The translations under genes and the position numbers were made by a program. 64,000 nucleotides of DNA from Lachnospiraceae bacterium (GTDB lineage Bacteria > Bacillota > Clostridia > Lachnospirales > Lachnospiraceae). Below the pieces are notes generated by a model. That model was not told where the DNA came from. It was given only the letters and a program-made list of their open reading frames with translations, and searched no databases. This document shows positions 7,925 through 17,196 of the stretch, piece after piece; the stretch's first letter is position 1; each line of letters opens with the position of its first letter. Location of the stretch: positions 62,001 to 126,000 of the forward strand of contig CAJTEE010000006.1 of the NCBI GenBank assembly GCA_910575275.1, read 5' to 3'.

Positions 7925-9691
7925 ATGGAGAAGTTTTTGGATACGATTACGGCGGAGATGAAGCGGGCGTTTGCAGCCTGCGGGTATGAGGAGGAGCTTG
8001 CAAAGGTAACGCTTTCAAACCGGCCGGATCTCTGCGAATACCAGTGCAACGGGGCTATGGCGGCAGCAAAGAAGTATAAAAAGAAGCCGATCGACATCGC
8101 AAACGAGGTTGTAAAGGAGCTTCAGGGGAGCGGGCTTTTTAGTGAGGCGAGTGCGGTGATGCCCGGCTTTATCAATTTAAAGATTGCGGAAGCATTCCTT
8201 TCCTATTACATGAACGGTATGAAAAACAGTGAAAAGCTGGGCCTGGAGGAGGTCAGGGATAAGCGGACCGTGATTGTTGATTACGGCGGGGCCAATGTGG
8301 CAAAGCCGCTGCATGTGGGGCATCTCCGGGCGGCGGTGATCGGTGAGGCTATCAAGAGAATGGGACGCTTTGTGGGCCATCGTGTGATCGGGGATGTTCA
8401 TCTGGGCGACTGGGGCCTGCAGATGGGATTGATCATTGAGGAGCTTAAGGACCGTGAGCCGGCGCTCCCTTATTTTAGAGAAGGCTATGCGGGCGCGTAT
8501 CCGCCCGAGGCGCCGTTTACGATTGCAGAGCTCGAGGAGATCTACCCGGCGGCCAGCGCAAAGGCGAAAACGGATGACGCGTTTAAGGAGCGTGCCCAGG
8601 AGGCGACCTTTAAGCTGCAGAACGGATATGCGCCTTACCGCGCGCTTTGGGAACATATCATGCGCGTGTCGTTAGCCGATTTAAAGAAGAACTACGCGAA
8701 CCTGCAGGTGGAGTTTGATCTGTGGAAGGGCGAGAGCGATGCGCAGCCGTATATCCCGGATATGGTGCAGTCGCTGATCGACAAGGGACTCGCATACGAG
8801 AGCCAGGGGGCCTTGGTGGTGGATATCGCCGAGGATACGGATTCCAAGGAGCTGCCGCCGTGCATTATCCGTAAGTCGGATGGGGCTTCGCTATATGCGA
8901 CGTCGGATCTGGCGACGATCGTGGAGAGAGAGAAGGACTTTAAACCGGATCATTACATCTATGTGGTGGACAAGCGCCAGGAGCTACATTTTACGCAGGT
9001 GTTCCGGGTCGCGAAGAAGGCCGGGATCACAGCGGCGGACCGCCGAATGGATTTTGTGGGCTTTGGCACGATGAATGGCAAGGATGGAAAGCCCTTTAAG
9101 ACGAGAGAGGGCGGCGTTATGCGGCTGGAAAGCCTGATTGCGGAGATCAGCGAGGCCGCATATGGCCGGATTATGGAAAACCGTACCGTCTCCGAGGAGG
9201 AGGCGAAGGAGACAGCGAAGCTTGTAGGTTTAGCAGCCTTAAAGTATGGCGACCTCTCGAATCAGGCCACCAAGGATTATGTGTTTGACATTGAGCGTTT
9301 TATCTCCTTTGAGGGGAATACAGGGCCTTACATTCTTTACACGATCGCGAGGATCAACTCGATCTTGAAGAAGTATTCGGAGAGCTTTGGAGAGGCGGCC
9401 GTTACCGAGATCCAGGCTCCCGTTTCGGAGCCGGAAAAGACGCTGATGCTGTCTCTGGCGCGCTTTTCCGAGGTCATGCACACGAGCTTTGAGGAGCTGG
9501 CGCCGCATAAGATCTGCGCGTATATCTATGAGCTTTCCAATGCGCTGAACCATTTCTACCATGAGACGAAAATTCTTGCGCAGGAGGATGAAGGGAAGCG
9601 GAACGGATATATCGGACTGATCACGCTTACGAGAGAGTGCCTTTTGACATGTATTGACCTTTTGGGGTTTGAGGCTCCGGAGCGGATGTAA
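7925..9691 (+). CDS. argS: Arginyl-tRNA synthetase
   Basis: 588 residues. Class Ia synthetase charging tRNA-Arg. The catalytic signature is GGANVAKPLHVGHLRAA, with the HIGH-equivalent HVGH at about 130-133. The N-terminal 100 residues are the Add-1 domain typical of ArgRS; the last 120 residues are the DALR anticodon-binding domain, ending in GFEAPERM. As in most ArgRS there is no clear KMSKS; GKPFKTREGG takes that place. An in-frame ATG at 7910 exists, but the ribosome site AGGAGA lies between it and 7925, so 7925 is the start. Confidence 0.96.
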   Translation: MEKFLDTITAEMKRAFAACGYEEELAKVTLSNRPDLCEYQCNGAMAAAKKYKKKPIDIANEVVKELQGSGLFSEASAVMPGFINLKIAEAFLSYYMNGMKNSEKLGLEEVRDKRTVIVDYGGANVAKPLHVGHLRAAVIGEAIKRMGRFVGHRVIGDVHLGDWGLQMGLIIEELKDREPALPYFREGYAGAYPPEAPFTIAELEEIYPAASAKAKTDDAFKERAQEATFKLQNGYAPYRALWEHIMRVSLADLKKNYANLQVEFDLWKGESDAQPYIPDMVQSLIDKGLAYESQGALVVDIAEDTDSKELPPCIIRKSDGASLYATSDLATIVEREKDFKPDHYIYVVDKRQELHFTQVFRVAKKAGITAADRRMDFVGFGTMNGKDGKPFKTREGGVMRLESLIAEISEAAYGRIMENRTVSEEEAKETAKLVGLAALKYGDLSNQATKDYVFDIERFISFEGNTGPYILYTIARINSILKKYSESFGEAAVTEIQAPVSEPEKTLMLSLARFSEVMHTSFEELAPHKICAYIYELSNALNHFYHETKILAQEDEGKRNGYIGLITLTRECLLTCIDLLGFEAPERM

Positions 9692-9795
9692 AAAGTGGCC
9701 GGCAGGCTTCACGCTTTTGTTTGAGTTGTTACTATAGACATAATTCTGCCGCAAAAAGTTTATGAAAATGTAATACTTTTTTAACTAAAATATGG

Positions 9796-9801
9796 TATAA
9801 T
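9796..9801 (+). promoter_or_regulatory. Probable -10 box for the D,D-carboxypeptidase gene
   Basis: TATAAT at 9796-9801 in an AT-rich stretch 68 bases before the start codon. The hexamer 17 bases upstream (ATACTT) is a poor -35, so this would be a weak or activator-dependent promoter. The rest of the 178-base gap shows nothing else I can support. Confidence 0.45.
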
Positions 9802-9869
9802 CTTTCAAAACAACTTTTAAGCAACTTACAGACAGAGATTGTAAAACGAGACAGATTGGAGTACAGGAG

Positions 9870-11486
9870 ATGTGTAAAAAGATACGGATTTTAAGTCTGA
9901 GCCTGGCGCTTTCTCTGACGGCGGCGCAGGTTTCCTTTGCAGAGGTTACAAAGGCTCCCGAAAGCGGTATGGAAGTGCTTTACGGGGAGGTGGGCTCGCG
10001 GGTCGGTCCGGGGGCGTCTGATGAAAAGAATACACAGTCGAGTACGTTCGACCAAAGTAGTAACAACAACTCGGTTTCCACGGTCGGCCCCGGCGGCCAG
10101 ACGGATACGACGTTAAATCCCGGAGCGGGGAATCCCGGCGGTAGCCAGTCTCCGTCGGCAGGGAGCACCAATCAGACAACCACGAATCAGACCCCGGCGA
10201 ACCAGACCAATCAGGTGCCTGCGAAGCAGACGACGGTCCCGGAGCCCAAGATTTCCGCCGAGGCCGCGGTCCTCTATGACGCGACGCATAATACCTTCCT
10301 TTTTGAAAAGAACGCGGACATGAAACTCTATCCGGCCAGCATGACAAAGCTGATGACGGCCCTTCTGGTGTTAGAGAACGCGAAGCTAGATGATATGGTA
10401 ACGTTTTCCAAGACGGCCGTGACGAATCTGGAGTCCGGCGCGGTGACGCTTAAGGTCTCCGAGGGAGATAAGATCTCTGTCAAAGACTGCCTGTACGGGC
10501 TTTTGTTAAAATCGGCCAACGAGGTTGCCAACGGGCTCGCGGAGCATGTGGGCGGCAGTATCTCGGGTTTTGCGGATATGATGAACGCAAAGGCGTCGGC
10601 GCTAGGGTGTACCGGTACGCATTTCGTGAACCCGAGCGGACTCAATGATAACAATCATTACACGACTTGCCGCGATATGGCGAAGATCACAAAGGCCGCA
10701 TTCGACAACAAGACCCTGTGTGAAATGGCTTCCACCTTAAGCTATCAGTTCCCGGCCACGAAAAATGCCGGTGCGCAGACGCTTACGGCGGGCCACAAGA
10801 TGCTCTATACGAATGATTCCCGCTACTATAAAGGAATCGTTGCCGGAAAGACCGGGTATACTTCCCTTGCAGGCAATACGCTGGCGACGTGTGTGGAAAA
10901 GGATGGCACGCGTCTGATCGCGGTCGTCATGAAAGCCAAGAGCACACATTACGAGGACACGAAGGCCCTGCTGGACTACGGCTATGAGGTCTTAAACGCC
11001 GGGACAGGTCAGGGGAGTTCTGTTGGGCAGACGGTCAGCCAGTATAAATGGATCCAGGACGGGAACGACTGGCGGCTTGAACTGGCGGACGGAAAGCGAG
11101 CCGCAAACTGCCTTCTTAATATAAATAATGTTTCTTACCTGTTCGGAGCAGACGGACGGATGCTGACCGGCTGGCAGAACGTTTCGGGCACTTGGCGTCA
11201 TTTTGCGGCAAACGGTGCGATGACGAGGAATGCCTGGGCGCAGGATGGCGGTGAGTGGTTCTACCTTGGAGCCGACGGAACCATTACAAAGAACGCTTGG
11301 GAGCAGGACTCCGGTAAGTGGTTTTATCTGGGGGCCGACGGCAAGATCACGAAGAACGACTGGGCGCAGGATGCCGGAAAGTGGTTCTATCTGGGGGCCG
11401 ACGGGACTATGATGAAAAATACATGGATTGATAACAAGTATTACGTTGGGGCCGACGGAATCTGGGTGGAGTCGGCAACTCCGTAA
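9870..11486 (+). CDS. D-alanyl-D-alanine carboxypeptidase (peptidase S11) with C-terminal wall-binding repeats
   Basis: 538 residues. Residues 1-24 are a signal peptide ending near FAEV. Residues 25-125 are a Gln/Asn/Thr/Pro-rich linker. The S11 domain follows, with all three active-site motifs of a penicillin-binding protein: SMTK at 157-160 (Ser157 acylated), SAN at 215-217 and KTG at 327-329. It trims the terminal D-Ala from peptidoglycan stem peptides. Residues 400-538 contain about five short repeats of the choline/glucan-binding type with W-F-Y-L-G-A-D-G-T-I-T-K-N cores, which dock the enzyme to wall polymer. The linker placed before the catalytic domain, and repeats at the end, differ from the classic DacA/DacF layout. 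The next gene starts 12 bases after the stop. Confidence 0.92.
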   Translation: MCKKIRILSLSLALSLTAAQVSFAEVTKAPESGMEVLYGEVGSRVGPGASDEKNTQSSTFDQSSNNNSVSTVGPGGQTDTTLNPGAGNPGGSQSPSAGSTNQTTTNQTPANQTNQVPAKQTTVPEPKISAEAAVLYDATHNTFLFEKNADMKLYPASMTKLMTALLVLENAKLDDMVTFSKTAVTNLESGAVTLKVSEGDKISVKDCLYGLLLKSANEVANGLAEHVGGSISGFADMMNAKASALGCTGTHFVNPSGLNDNNHYTTCRDMAKITKAAFDNKTLCEMASTLSYQFPATKNAGAQTLTAGHKMLYTNDSRYYKGIVAGKTGYTSLAGNTLATCVEKDGTRLIAVVMKAKSTHYEDTKALLDYGYEVLNAGTGQGSSVGQTVSQYKWIQDGNDWRLELADGKRAANCLLNINNVSYLFGADGRMLTGWQNVSGTWRHFAANGAMTRNAWAQDGGEWFYLGADGTITKNAWEQDSGKWFYLGADGKITKNDWAQDAGKWFYLGADGTMMKNTWIDNKYYVGADGIWVESATP

Positions 11487-11497
11487 CAGGGAGTGGC

Positions 11498-12364
11498 GTG
11501 AACACAATAATCGGAATGACAGCGGCCGCAGCGGTGGCAGGCTCTGCCTGCCTGCTGCGGTCCGAGTATGAAAAGGATGAACTCTCTGTGGAGCGGTACG
11601 AGATCCGTTCTCCAAAGGTAAAGAACGCGGGGAAGACCTTCGTATTTCTGACCGATCTGCATGACAAGGAATTCGGAGACAGGAACAGACGGCTCCTTGC
11701 CGCCATACGCGGGGAGCGTCCGGATGCGGTTTTGGCAGGCGGGGATATGGTCGTTGCGAAAGGAGATACCGATCTGCGGCCGGCGCTTTCGCTTCTGACA
11801 ACACTTGCAAAGGAATTTCCTGTTTTTTGCGCAAACGGGAATCATGAACAGCGAATGCGGCGGGTAACGCAGACGTACGGGCTTTTGTACCGAGAGTATC
11901 GATTAAAACTGAAGGCCGAGGGCGTTGTGTATCTGGCGGACAGCTTTCTGGATTTCGGAGAGGAGTTTCGGATCTGCGGCATGGACCTGCCGGCTCTGTG
12001 TTACCGGAAGGGGACTCCAAAGCTCCCCGCAGGTTTTATAGAACGCACACTGGGCCCGGCGCCTGACAAACAGTTTGTGGTGCTTTTGGCTCATTCCCCG
12101 ATGTTTTTTGAGGAGTATGCCGCCTGGGGCGCGGATCTGACGCTTGCGGGACATTTCCATGGCGGGACGATCCGGCTTCCGTTTCTGGGAGGTGTCATGA
12201 CGCCGCAGTACCAGTTTTTTTATCCCTGGTGCGAGGGCTTTTTCGAGAAGCGGGGGCGCTATATGCTCGCGGGGCGCGGCCTTGGGACCCATTCCATCAA
12301 CATCCGCCTCAACAATAAACCACAACTTATTGTGGTCCGCGTTGAAAAAGAAACAAGATTTTGA
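11498..12364 (+). CDS. Metallophosphoesterase, YkuE-like
   Basis: 288 residues from a GTG start at 11498 with GGGAG 7 bases upstream. Residues 1-20 are hydrophobic and act as a signal or anchor. The calcineurin-like metal site is complete: DLH (Asp53, His55), GGD at about 81-83, GNHE at 114-117, AHSP near 197 and the GHFHGG motif near 222. Such proteins hydrolyse phosphoesters at a two-metal centre; those with an N-terminal anchor often work outside the membrane. Substrate unknown. It follows the carboxypeptidase so closely that the two are probably co-transcribed. Confidence 0.88.
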   Translation: MNTIIGMTAAAAVAGSACLLRSEYEKDELSVERYEIRSPKVKNAGKTFVFLTDLHDKEFGDRNRRLLAAIRGERPDAVLAGGDMVVAKGDTDLRPALSLLTTLAKEFPVFCANGNHEQRMRRVTQTYGLLYREYRLKLKAEGVVYLADSFLDFGEEFRICGMDLPALCYRKGTPKLPAGFIERTLGPAPDKQFVVLLAHSPMFFEEYAAWGADLTLAGHFHGGTIRLPFLGGVMTPQYQFFYPWCEGFFEKRGRYMLAGRGLGTHSINIRLNNKPQLIVVRVEKETRF

Positions 12365-12372
12365 GAAAGCTA

Positions 12373-12401
12373 TTTACAGAGAGAAAAAAATTTGCTATAC
12401 T
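12373..12401 (+). promoter_or_regulatory. Promoter ahead of scpA
   Basis: TTTACA at 12373-12378, 17-base spacer, TATACT at 12396-12401. The predicted transcription start (near 12408) is only about 16 bases before the terminator stem described next. Confidence 0.65.
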
Positions 12402-12423
12402 GGTTCGTACACGCTAGGAGGAG

Positions 12424-12452
12424 AGAGCTCCATTACCGGGGGGCTCTTTTTT
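12424..12452 (+). terminator. Terminator or attenuator between the metallophosphoesterase gene and scpA
   Basis: AGAGCTCC pairs with GGGGGCTCT (one G-U) around a short loop and runs into six T at 12447-12452. It can end the upstream transcript. It also lies downstream of the promoter at 12373-12401, so it would stop that promoter's transcript after about 45 bases unless read through. Confidence 0.75.
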
Positions 12453-12487
12453 CTGACAGAACGTAAAAGGATGCGGGGGATACCGAA

Positions 12488-13279
12488 TTGGAGCTTTCCT
12501 ATAAGCTGGAGACATTCGAGGGGCCGCTTGATCTGCTCCTTCACCTGATCGAGAAGAACAAGGTCAACATCTACGATATTCCGATCGCCGAGATCACAGA
12601 TCAATATCTGGATTACGTGAGCCATATGGAGGAGCGGTCTCTGGATGTGGTCAGCGAATTCCTTGTGATGGCGGCGACGCTTTTGGATATCAAAGCCCGA
12701 ATGCTGCTTCCGAAGGAAGTGAACGAGGAGGGCGAGGAGGAGGACCCACGTGCGGAGTTAGTGGCGCGTCTTCTGGAATACAAGCTTTATAAGTACATGT
12801 CGATGGAATTCAGAGACATGGAGGTCGATGCAGATCAGGTCCTCTATAAGACGCCGACTATCCCCAAGGAGGTGGCAAAATACGAGCAGCCGGTGGATTT
12901 GGACAAGCTGCTCGGCGATGTGACGCTCACGAAGCTGCAGAGCATTTTTGCGGCGGTCATGCGGCGGCAGCAGGACAAGATTGACCCGGTGCGCAGCAGC
13001 TTCGGCACAATCAAAAAAGAGCCGGTCAGCCTGGAGGAAAAGCTCTTTTCGGTCATGGAATATGCGAAAGAGCATAAGACCTTCAGCTTCCGCGGCCTGC
13101 TGGAACGCTCCCGCGATAAAACGGAGGTGGTTGTGACCTTCTTGGCTCTTTTGGAGTTAATGAAGGTCGGACGGATCCGCCTGACGCAGGAGAAGCTGTT
13201 TGACGATATGCAGATCGAGGCGCTGGAGCCGGAGGACGGGAAAGAGCTGCCTGCGATCCGGGTGGAGGAGTATGGATGA
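12488..13279 (+). CDS. scpA: Segregation and condensation protein A
   Basis: 263 residues from a TTG start at 12488 with GGGGGA upstream. Kleisin subunit that bridges SMC heads with ScpB in the bacterial condensin. The N-terminus YKLETFEGPLDLLLHLIEKN is the family signature, and the C-terminal winged-helix part (VTFLALLELMKVGRI, about 218-232) contacts the SMC cap. The middle is acidic and variable, as usual. The stop overlaps scpB by four bases (ATGA), the standard coupled arrangement. Confidence 0.95.
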   Translation: MELSYKLETFEGPLDLLLHLIEKNKVNIYDIPIAEITDQYLDYVSHMEERSLDVVSEFLVMAATLLDIKARMLLPKEVNEEGEEEDPRAELVARLLEYKLYKYMSMEFRDMEVDADQVLYKTPTIPKEVAKYEQPVDLDKLLGDVTLTKLQSIFAAVMRRQQDKIDPVRSSFGTIKKEPVSLEEKLFSVMEYAKEHKTFSFRGLLERSRDKTEVVVTFLALLELMKVGRIRLTQEKLFDDMQIEALEPEDGKELPAIRVEEYG

Positions 13280-13890
13280 GAGAGGAAGAATGCAGGGAGC
13301 AGGAGGCTATTGTCGAGGCCGTGCTGTTTACGATGGGAAACTCCGTTACGGCGGCTCAGCTTGCCGCCGCGCTGGAATGTAAGGAGAGCGAGGCGAGGGA
13401 GGCGGCGGAGCGCCTTAAGAAACGCTACGAGGAGGCAGAGGGCGGGATCCAGATTGTTCGCTTAGAGGACAGCTACCAGATGTGTACGAGGGCCGAATAC
13501 TACGCGAGCCTGATCCGTGTGGCCTCTGCGCCGAAAAAGCAGGTGCTCACGGATGTGGCGATGGAAACGCTTGCGATCATCGCATACAAGCAGCCGGTGA
13601 CGAAGGCGGACATTGAAAAGATCCGGGGTGTAAATGCGGATCATGCGGTCAACCGCCTTGTGGAATATGGCCTTGTCTATGAGGCCGGCCGGCTGGATGC
13701 GCCGGGCCGGCCGGCTCTGTTTGGAACAACGGAGGAATTTTTGCGGCGTTTTGGCGTTGGCTCGACGGAGGAGCTGCCAAAGCCCGGCATAGAGAAACAG
13801 GAGGAGATCCGCACCGAGGTGGAGGAGGAACTGAATCTGAAGCTTGATGCAGAAGGACGGCTTTTGGAGGAAGAAACGGAGGAGACATAA
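13276..13890 (+). CDS. scpB: Segregation and condensation protein B
   Basis: 204 residues. Dimeric partner of ScpA with two winged-helix domains: the first from about 8 to 75 (IVEAVLFTMGNSVTAAQL), the second from about 88 to 160 with the conserved ALAIIAYKQPVTKADIE-like stretch (here MET LAIIAYKQPVTKADIEK) and RPALFGTTEEFLRRFG. The C-terminal 40 residues are an acidic tail. The start codon overlaps the scpA stop, so translation is coupled. The first nrdD begins one base after the scpB stop. Confidence 0.95.
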   Translation: MREEECREQEAIVEAVLFTMGNSVTAAQLAAALECKESEAREAAERLKKRYEEAEGGIQIVRLEDSYQMCTRAEYYASLIRVASAPKKQVLTDVAMETLAIIAYKQPVTKADIEKIRGVNADHAVNRLVEYGLVYEAGRLDAPGRPALFGTTEEFLRRFGVGSTEELPKPGIEKQEEIRTEVEEELNLKLDAEGRLLEEETEET

Positions 13891-13891
13891 A

Positions 13892-16024
13892 ATGAAGTGC
13901 AGCGAGATCAAGGTAATCAAAAAGGACGGCACGCGTGAAGCATTTAACGTACAGAAGGTTGTGGTGGCGGTAAATAAGTCGGCGGACCGTGCGATGATCG
14001 AATTTTCCAAGGCCGAGACAAACTTTATCTGCCAGTTTGTGGAGGAGAAGGCGGAGTCCATGGAGCTTTCAGAGATCCCGATCGCCCAGATGCACAACAT
14101 CGTCGAGGGGGCGCTCGAGAGAGTCAATCCGCTGGTGGCAAAAAGCTATCGGGATTACCGCAATTACAAGCAGGACTTTGTGCGGATGTTAGACGAGGTC
14201 TATAAAAAGAGCCAGTCGATCATGTACATCGGAGACAAGGAAAACAGCAATACGGACAGCGCACTGGTGTCCACAAAGCGGAGCCTGATCTTCAATGAGC
14301 TCAACAAATCCCTCTACCAGAAGTTTTTTATGACGGTCGAGGAGCTGCAGGCGTGCCGCGACGGATACCTGTATATCCATGACATGTCTGCCAGACGCGA
14401 CACGATGAACTGCTGCCTGTTTGACGTGAAGGAGGTGCTGACCGGCGGTTTTGAGATGGGGAATCTCTGGTATAACGAGCCGAAGACGCTTGACGTGGCC
14501 TTTGATGTGATCGGGGATATCGTCTTAAGCGCCGCAAGTCAGCAGTACGGCGGCTTTACGGTGGCGAATGTCGAAAACATCCTCGCGCCTTATGCGGAGA
14601 AATCCTATACAAAATTTATCCATAAATACATTGACCTGGGGCTGGATGAGGAGAAGGCCAAGGAGACCGCCTGGAACGACGTGCAGCGTGATATGGAGCA
14701 GGGGTTCCAGGGCTGGGAATACAAGTTTAACTCCGTTTCCTCAAGCCGCGGCGATTACCCGTTTATTACGATGACCGCGGGCATCGGTACGAGCCGTTTC
14801 GCAAAGATGGCGACAATCACGATGTTAAACGTGCGGAGAAAAGGGCAGGGAAAGGCCGGGCGCAAGAAACCGGTGCTGTTCCCGAAGGTGGTGTTCCTCT
14901 ACGATGAAAACCTTCACGGGCCGGGAGGAGAGCTGGAGGACGTCTTCGAGGCGGGCATTGAATGCTCGTCAAAGACCATGTATCCGGACTGGCTGTCCCT
15001 GACCGGAGAGGGCTACATTGCCGGCATGTACAAAAAATACGGCAAGATCATAAGCCCGATGGGCTGCCGTGCGTTCCTGTCCCCGTGGTATAAACGGGGC
15101 GGCATGGAGCCGGTGGATGAAAACGATGAGCCGGTATTCGTCGGCCGCTTCAACATCGGTGTGGTGAGCCTGCATCTGCCGATGATCCTTGCGCGGGCCA
15201 GGCAGGAGAGCCGGGATTTCTATGAGGTGTTAGACTATTACCTGGAACTGATCCGCAAGATCCATATCCGCACCTACGCCTATCTCGGAGAAATGCGTGC
15301 GTCCACCAACCCGTTAGCGTACTGTGAGGGCGGCTTCTACGGCGGGCATCTGGGCCTTCATGACAAGATCAAGCCGCTTTTAAAGACGGCGACCGCGTCG
15401 TTTGGCATCACGGCGTTCAACGAGCTGCAGAGACTATACAACGGAAAGTCCCTCGTGGAGGACGGCCGGTTTGCGCTCGACGTACTGCGCCATATCAACG
15501 ACAAGGTCAACGAATTCAAGAAAGCGGACGGAAATCTCTACGCGATTTACGCGACGCCGGCCGAAAATCTCTGCGGGCTGCAGGTAAAACAATTCAGAAA
15601 AAAATACGGCCTTGTGGAGAACGTCTCCGACCGCGAATACGTAAGCAATGGCTTCCACTGCCATGTGACCGAAGACATCACGCCGATCGAAAAACAAGAT
15701 CTCGAATACCGCTTCTGGGAACTCTCCAACGGCGGCAAGATCCAGTACGTAAAATACCCGATCGACTACAACAAAGAAGCCATCAAAGCCCTGGTACGCC
15801 GCGCGATGCAGATGGGCTTTTACGAAGGCGTAAACCTGTCCCTGTCCTACTGCGACGACTGCGGCCACGAGGAGCTCAACATGGATGTCTGTCCCGTCTG
15901 CGGCAGCAAAAACCTGACCAAGATCGACCGCATGAACGGTTATCTGAGTTACTCCCGCGTTAAAGGCGACACGAGACTCAACGACGCGAAAATGGCCGAA
16001 ATTGCGGAGAGGAGGAGCATGTGA
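13892..16024 (+). CDS. nrdD: Anaerobic (class III) ribonucleoside-triphosphate reductase
   Basis: 710 residues from ATG 13892, preceded by GGAGGAGA inside the scpB end. Makes dNTPs without oxygen using a glycyl radical. Residues 1-95 form an ATP-cone, the allosteric switch. The catalytic barrel follows. The C-terminus has the four zinc cysteines (about 654, 657, 667, 670; CDDC and CPVC) and the radical site RMNGY with Gly near 683. Only 68 bases separate it from its activase gene nrdG. The last 130 codons change in style: GAA and AAA replace GAG and AAG and the coding strand turns poor in G, a trend that continues through nrdG. It shares the window with a second, different nrdD at 19462. Confidence 0.95.
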   Translation: MKCSEIKVIKKDGTREAFNVQKVVVAVNKSADRAMIEFSKAETNFICQFVEEKAESMELSEIPIAQMHNIVEGALERVNPLVAKSYRDYRNYKQDFVRMLDEVYKKSQSIMYIGDKENSNTDSALVSTKRSLIFNELNKSLYQKFFMTVEELQACRDGYLYIHDMSARRDTMNCCLFDVKEVLTGGFEMGNLWYNEPKTLDVAFDVIGDIVLSAASQQYGGFTVANVENILAPYAEKSYTKFIHKYIDLGLDEEKAKETAWNDVQRDMEQGFQGWEYKFNSVSSSRGDYPFITMTAGIGTSRFAKMATITMLNVRRKGQGKAGRKKPVLFPKVVFLYDENLHGPGGELEDVFEAGIECSSKTMYPDWLSLTGEGYIAGMYKKYGKIISPMGCRAFLSPWYKRGGMEPVDENDEPVFVGRFNIGVVSLHLPMILARARQESRDFYEVLDYYLELIRKIHIRTYAYLGEMRASTNPLAYCEGGFYGGHLGLHDKIKPLLKTATASFGITAFNELQRLYNGKSLVEDGRFALDVLRHINDKVNEFKKADGNLYAIYATPAENLCGLQVKQFRKKYGLVENVSDREYVSNGFHCHVTEDITPIEKQDLEYRFWELSNGGKIQYVKYPIDYNKEAIKALVRRAMQMGFYEGVNLSLSYCDDCGHEELNMDVCPVCGSKNLTKIDRMNGYLSYSRVKGDTRLNDAKMAEIAERRSM

Positions 16025-16092
16025 CTACCCTAAGCCATCCGCCAAGTTGACCCAACATCCCTCATCCCTTCAAAAAAAGGAGCCCTCACCCC

Positions 16093-16584
16093 ATGCACTA
16101 TCACAACATCACCAAAGACGACATGCTAAACGGCGACGGCCTGCGGGTCGTCCTATGGCTCGCAGGTTGCAACCATGCCTGCAAAAACTGCCAAAACCCG
16201 ATCACCTGGGATCCAAACGGCGGTCTCCCCTTCGACGCTTCCGCAAAAGCAGAGCTGTTTGACGCCCTCGCAAAACCCTACATCTCCGGCATCACACTAA
16301 GCGGCGGCGACCCCCTCTACCCGACAAACCGCGCAGAAGTCGAAGCCCTGCTCCAGGAAATCCACGACCGATACTCCCAGAAAACGATCTGGCTCTACAC
16401 CGGCTATCTATGGGAAGAAATCCAAACCCTCCCATGCCTTCCATTCATAGACATACTCGTAGACGGCCCATTCATCGAAGAACAAAAAGACGAGAGCCTC
16501 CATTGGAAAGGCAGCGCCAACCAGCGCGTCATCGACGTAAAACAAACACTGGCCAACGGGATCGTCACACTCCATACGACCTGA
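16093..16584 (+). CDS. nrdG: Anaerobic ribonucleotide reductase activating protein (radical SAM)
   Basis: 163 residues. Radical-SAM enzyme that installs the glycyl radical on NrdD. The cluster motif CNHACKNC (Cys26, 30, 33; C-x3-C-x2-C) follows GLRVVLWLAG, and TLSGGDPL near residue 75 is the SAM-binding GGE-type motif. Ribosome site AAAGGAG lies 12-18 bases upstream. Coding-strand composition is rich in C and A and poor in G, unlike genes on either side. It is the only activase in the window, so it may also serve the second NrdD. Confidence 0.95.
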   Translation: MHYHNITKDDMLNGDGLRVVLWLAGCNHACKNCQNPITWDPNGGLPFDASAKAELFDALAKPYISGITLSGGDPLYPTNRAEVEALLQEIHDRYSQKTIWLYTGYLWEEIQTLPCLPFIDILVDGPFIEEQKDESLHWKGSANQRVIDVKQTLANGIVTLHTT

Positions 16585-16674
16585 CCCGGATCGCAGAAAA
16601 CACACCAAGACTCACTATAATGTCCCTCTCCCCTTATGCATCCCACAACCCAATCATAAAAGGAGAACAACACC

Positions 16675-17196
16675 ATGCAAAGAATTGCCAAATTCGAAAA
16701 AGTCAGCTACGGCCAATTCCGCAAAGACTGGCTCAGTGACCATCCACAAGACACAGAAGAAACGGTCCGGGCGCTCTACGAGGCCATCCGTCTCCCCAGA
16801 CGAGCGACGTCGGGCTCCGCCGGATACGATTTTTTTACACCCCACTCCTTCACGCTAAAACCCGGTGAGACCATCAAAATCCCCTCGGGAATCCGCGCCA
16901 AAATCGATGAGGGCTGGGTCTTAAAGCTCTACCCACGCAGCGGACTCGGCTTCAAGTACCGCCTGCAGCTAAACAACACGGTCGGCATTATCGACAGCGA
17001 CTACTACCATTCCGATAACGAGGGCCACATCCAGATCAAACTCACCAACGACACCAAGGACGAAAAAACACTTACCGTGGACGAGGGGACCGGGATTATC
17101 CAGGGAATTTTCATCGAATACGGGATCACGACAGACGACGAGACGACCGAGGTACGCAACGGCGGCTTTGGCAGTACCACGGCCGGAGGAGTCTGA
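16675..17196 (+). CDS. dut: Deoxyuridine 5'-triphosphate nucleotidohydrolase
   Basis: 173 residues. Hydrolyses dUTP to dUMP and pyrophosphate, keeping uracil out of DNA and supplying dUMP. All five dUTPase motifs are visible: I ATSGSAGYDF (about 43-52), II YPRSGLGFK (about 84-92), III NNTVGIIDSDYY (about 98-109), IV GIIQGIF (about 141-147) and V RNGGFGSTT (about 162-170). It has an extra 30-residue N-terminal segment compared with the shortest bacterial forms. The location after nrdD-nrdG makes a nucleotide-supply cluster. Its stop overlaps the next start. Confidence 0.94.
   Translation: MQRIAKFEKVSYGQFRKDWLSDHPQDTEETVRALYEAIRLPRRATSGSAGYDFFTPHSFTLKPGETIKIPSGIRAKIDEGWVLKLYPRSGLGFKYRLQLNNTVGIIDSDYYHSDNEGHIQIKLTNDTKDEKTLTVDEGTGIIQGIFIEYGITTDDETTEVRNGGFGSTTAGGV

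Noticed and set aside
13850-13892. NrdR box before the first nrdD
   Set aside because: No ACAC-type palindrome is found upstream; the gene begins one base after scpB and must be read from the scpA promoter region.
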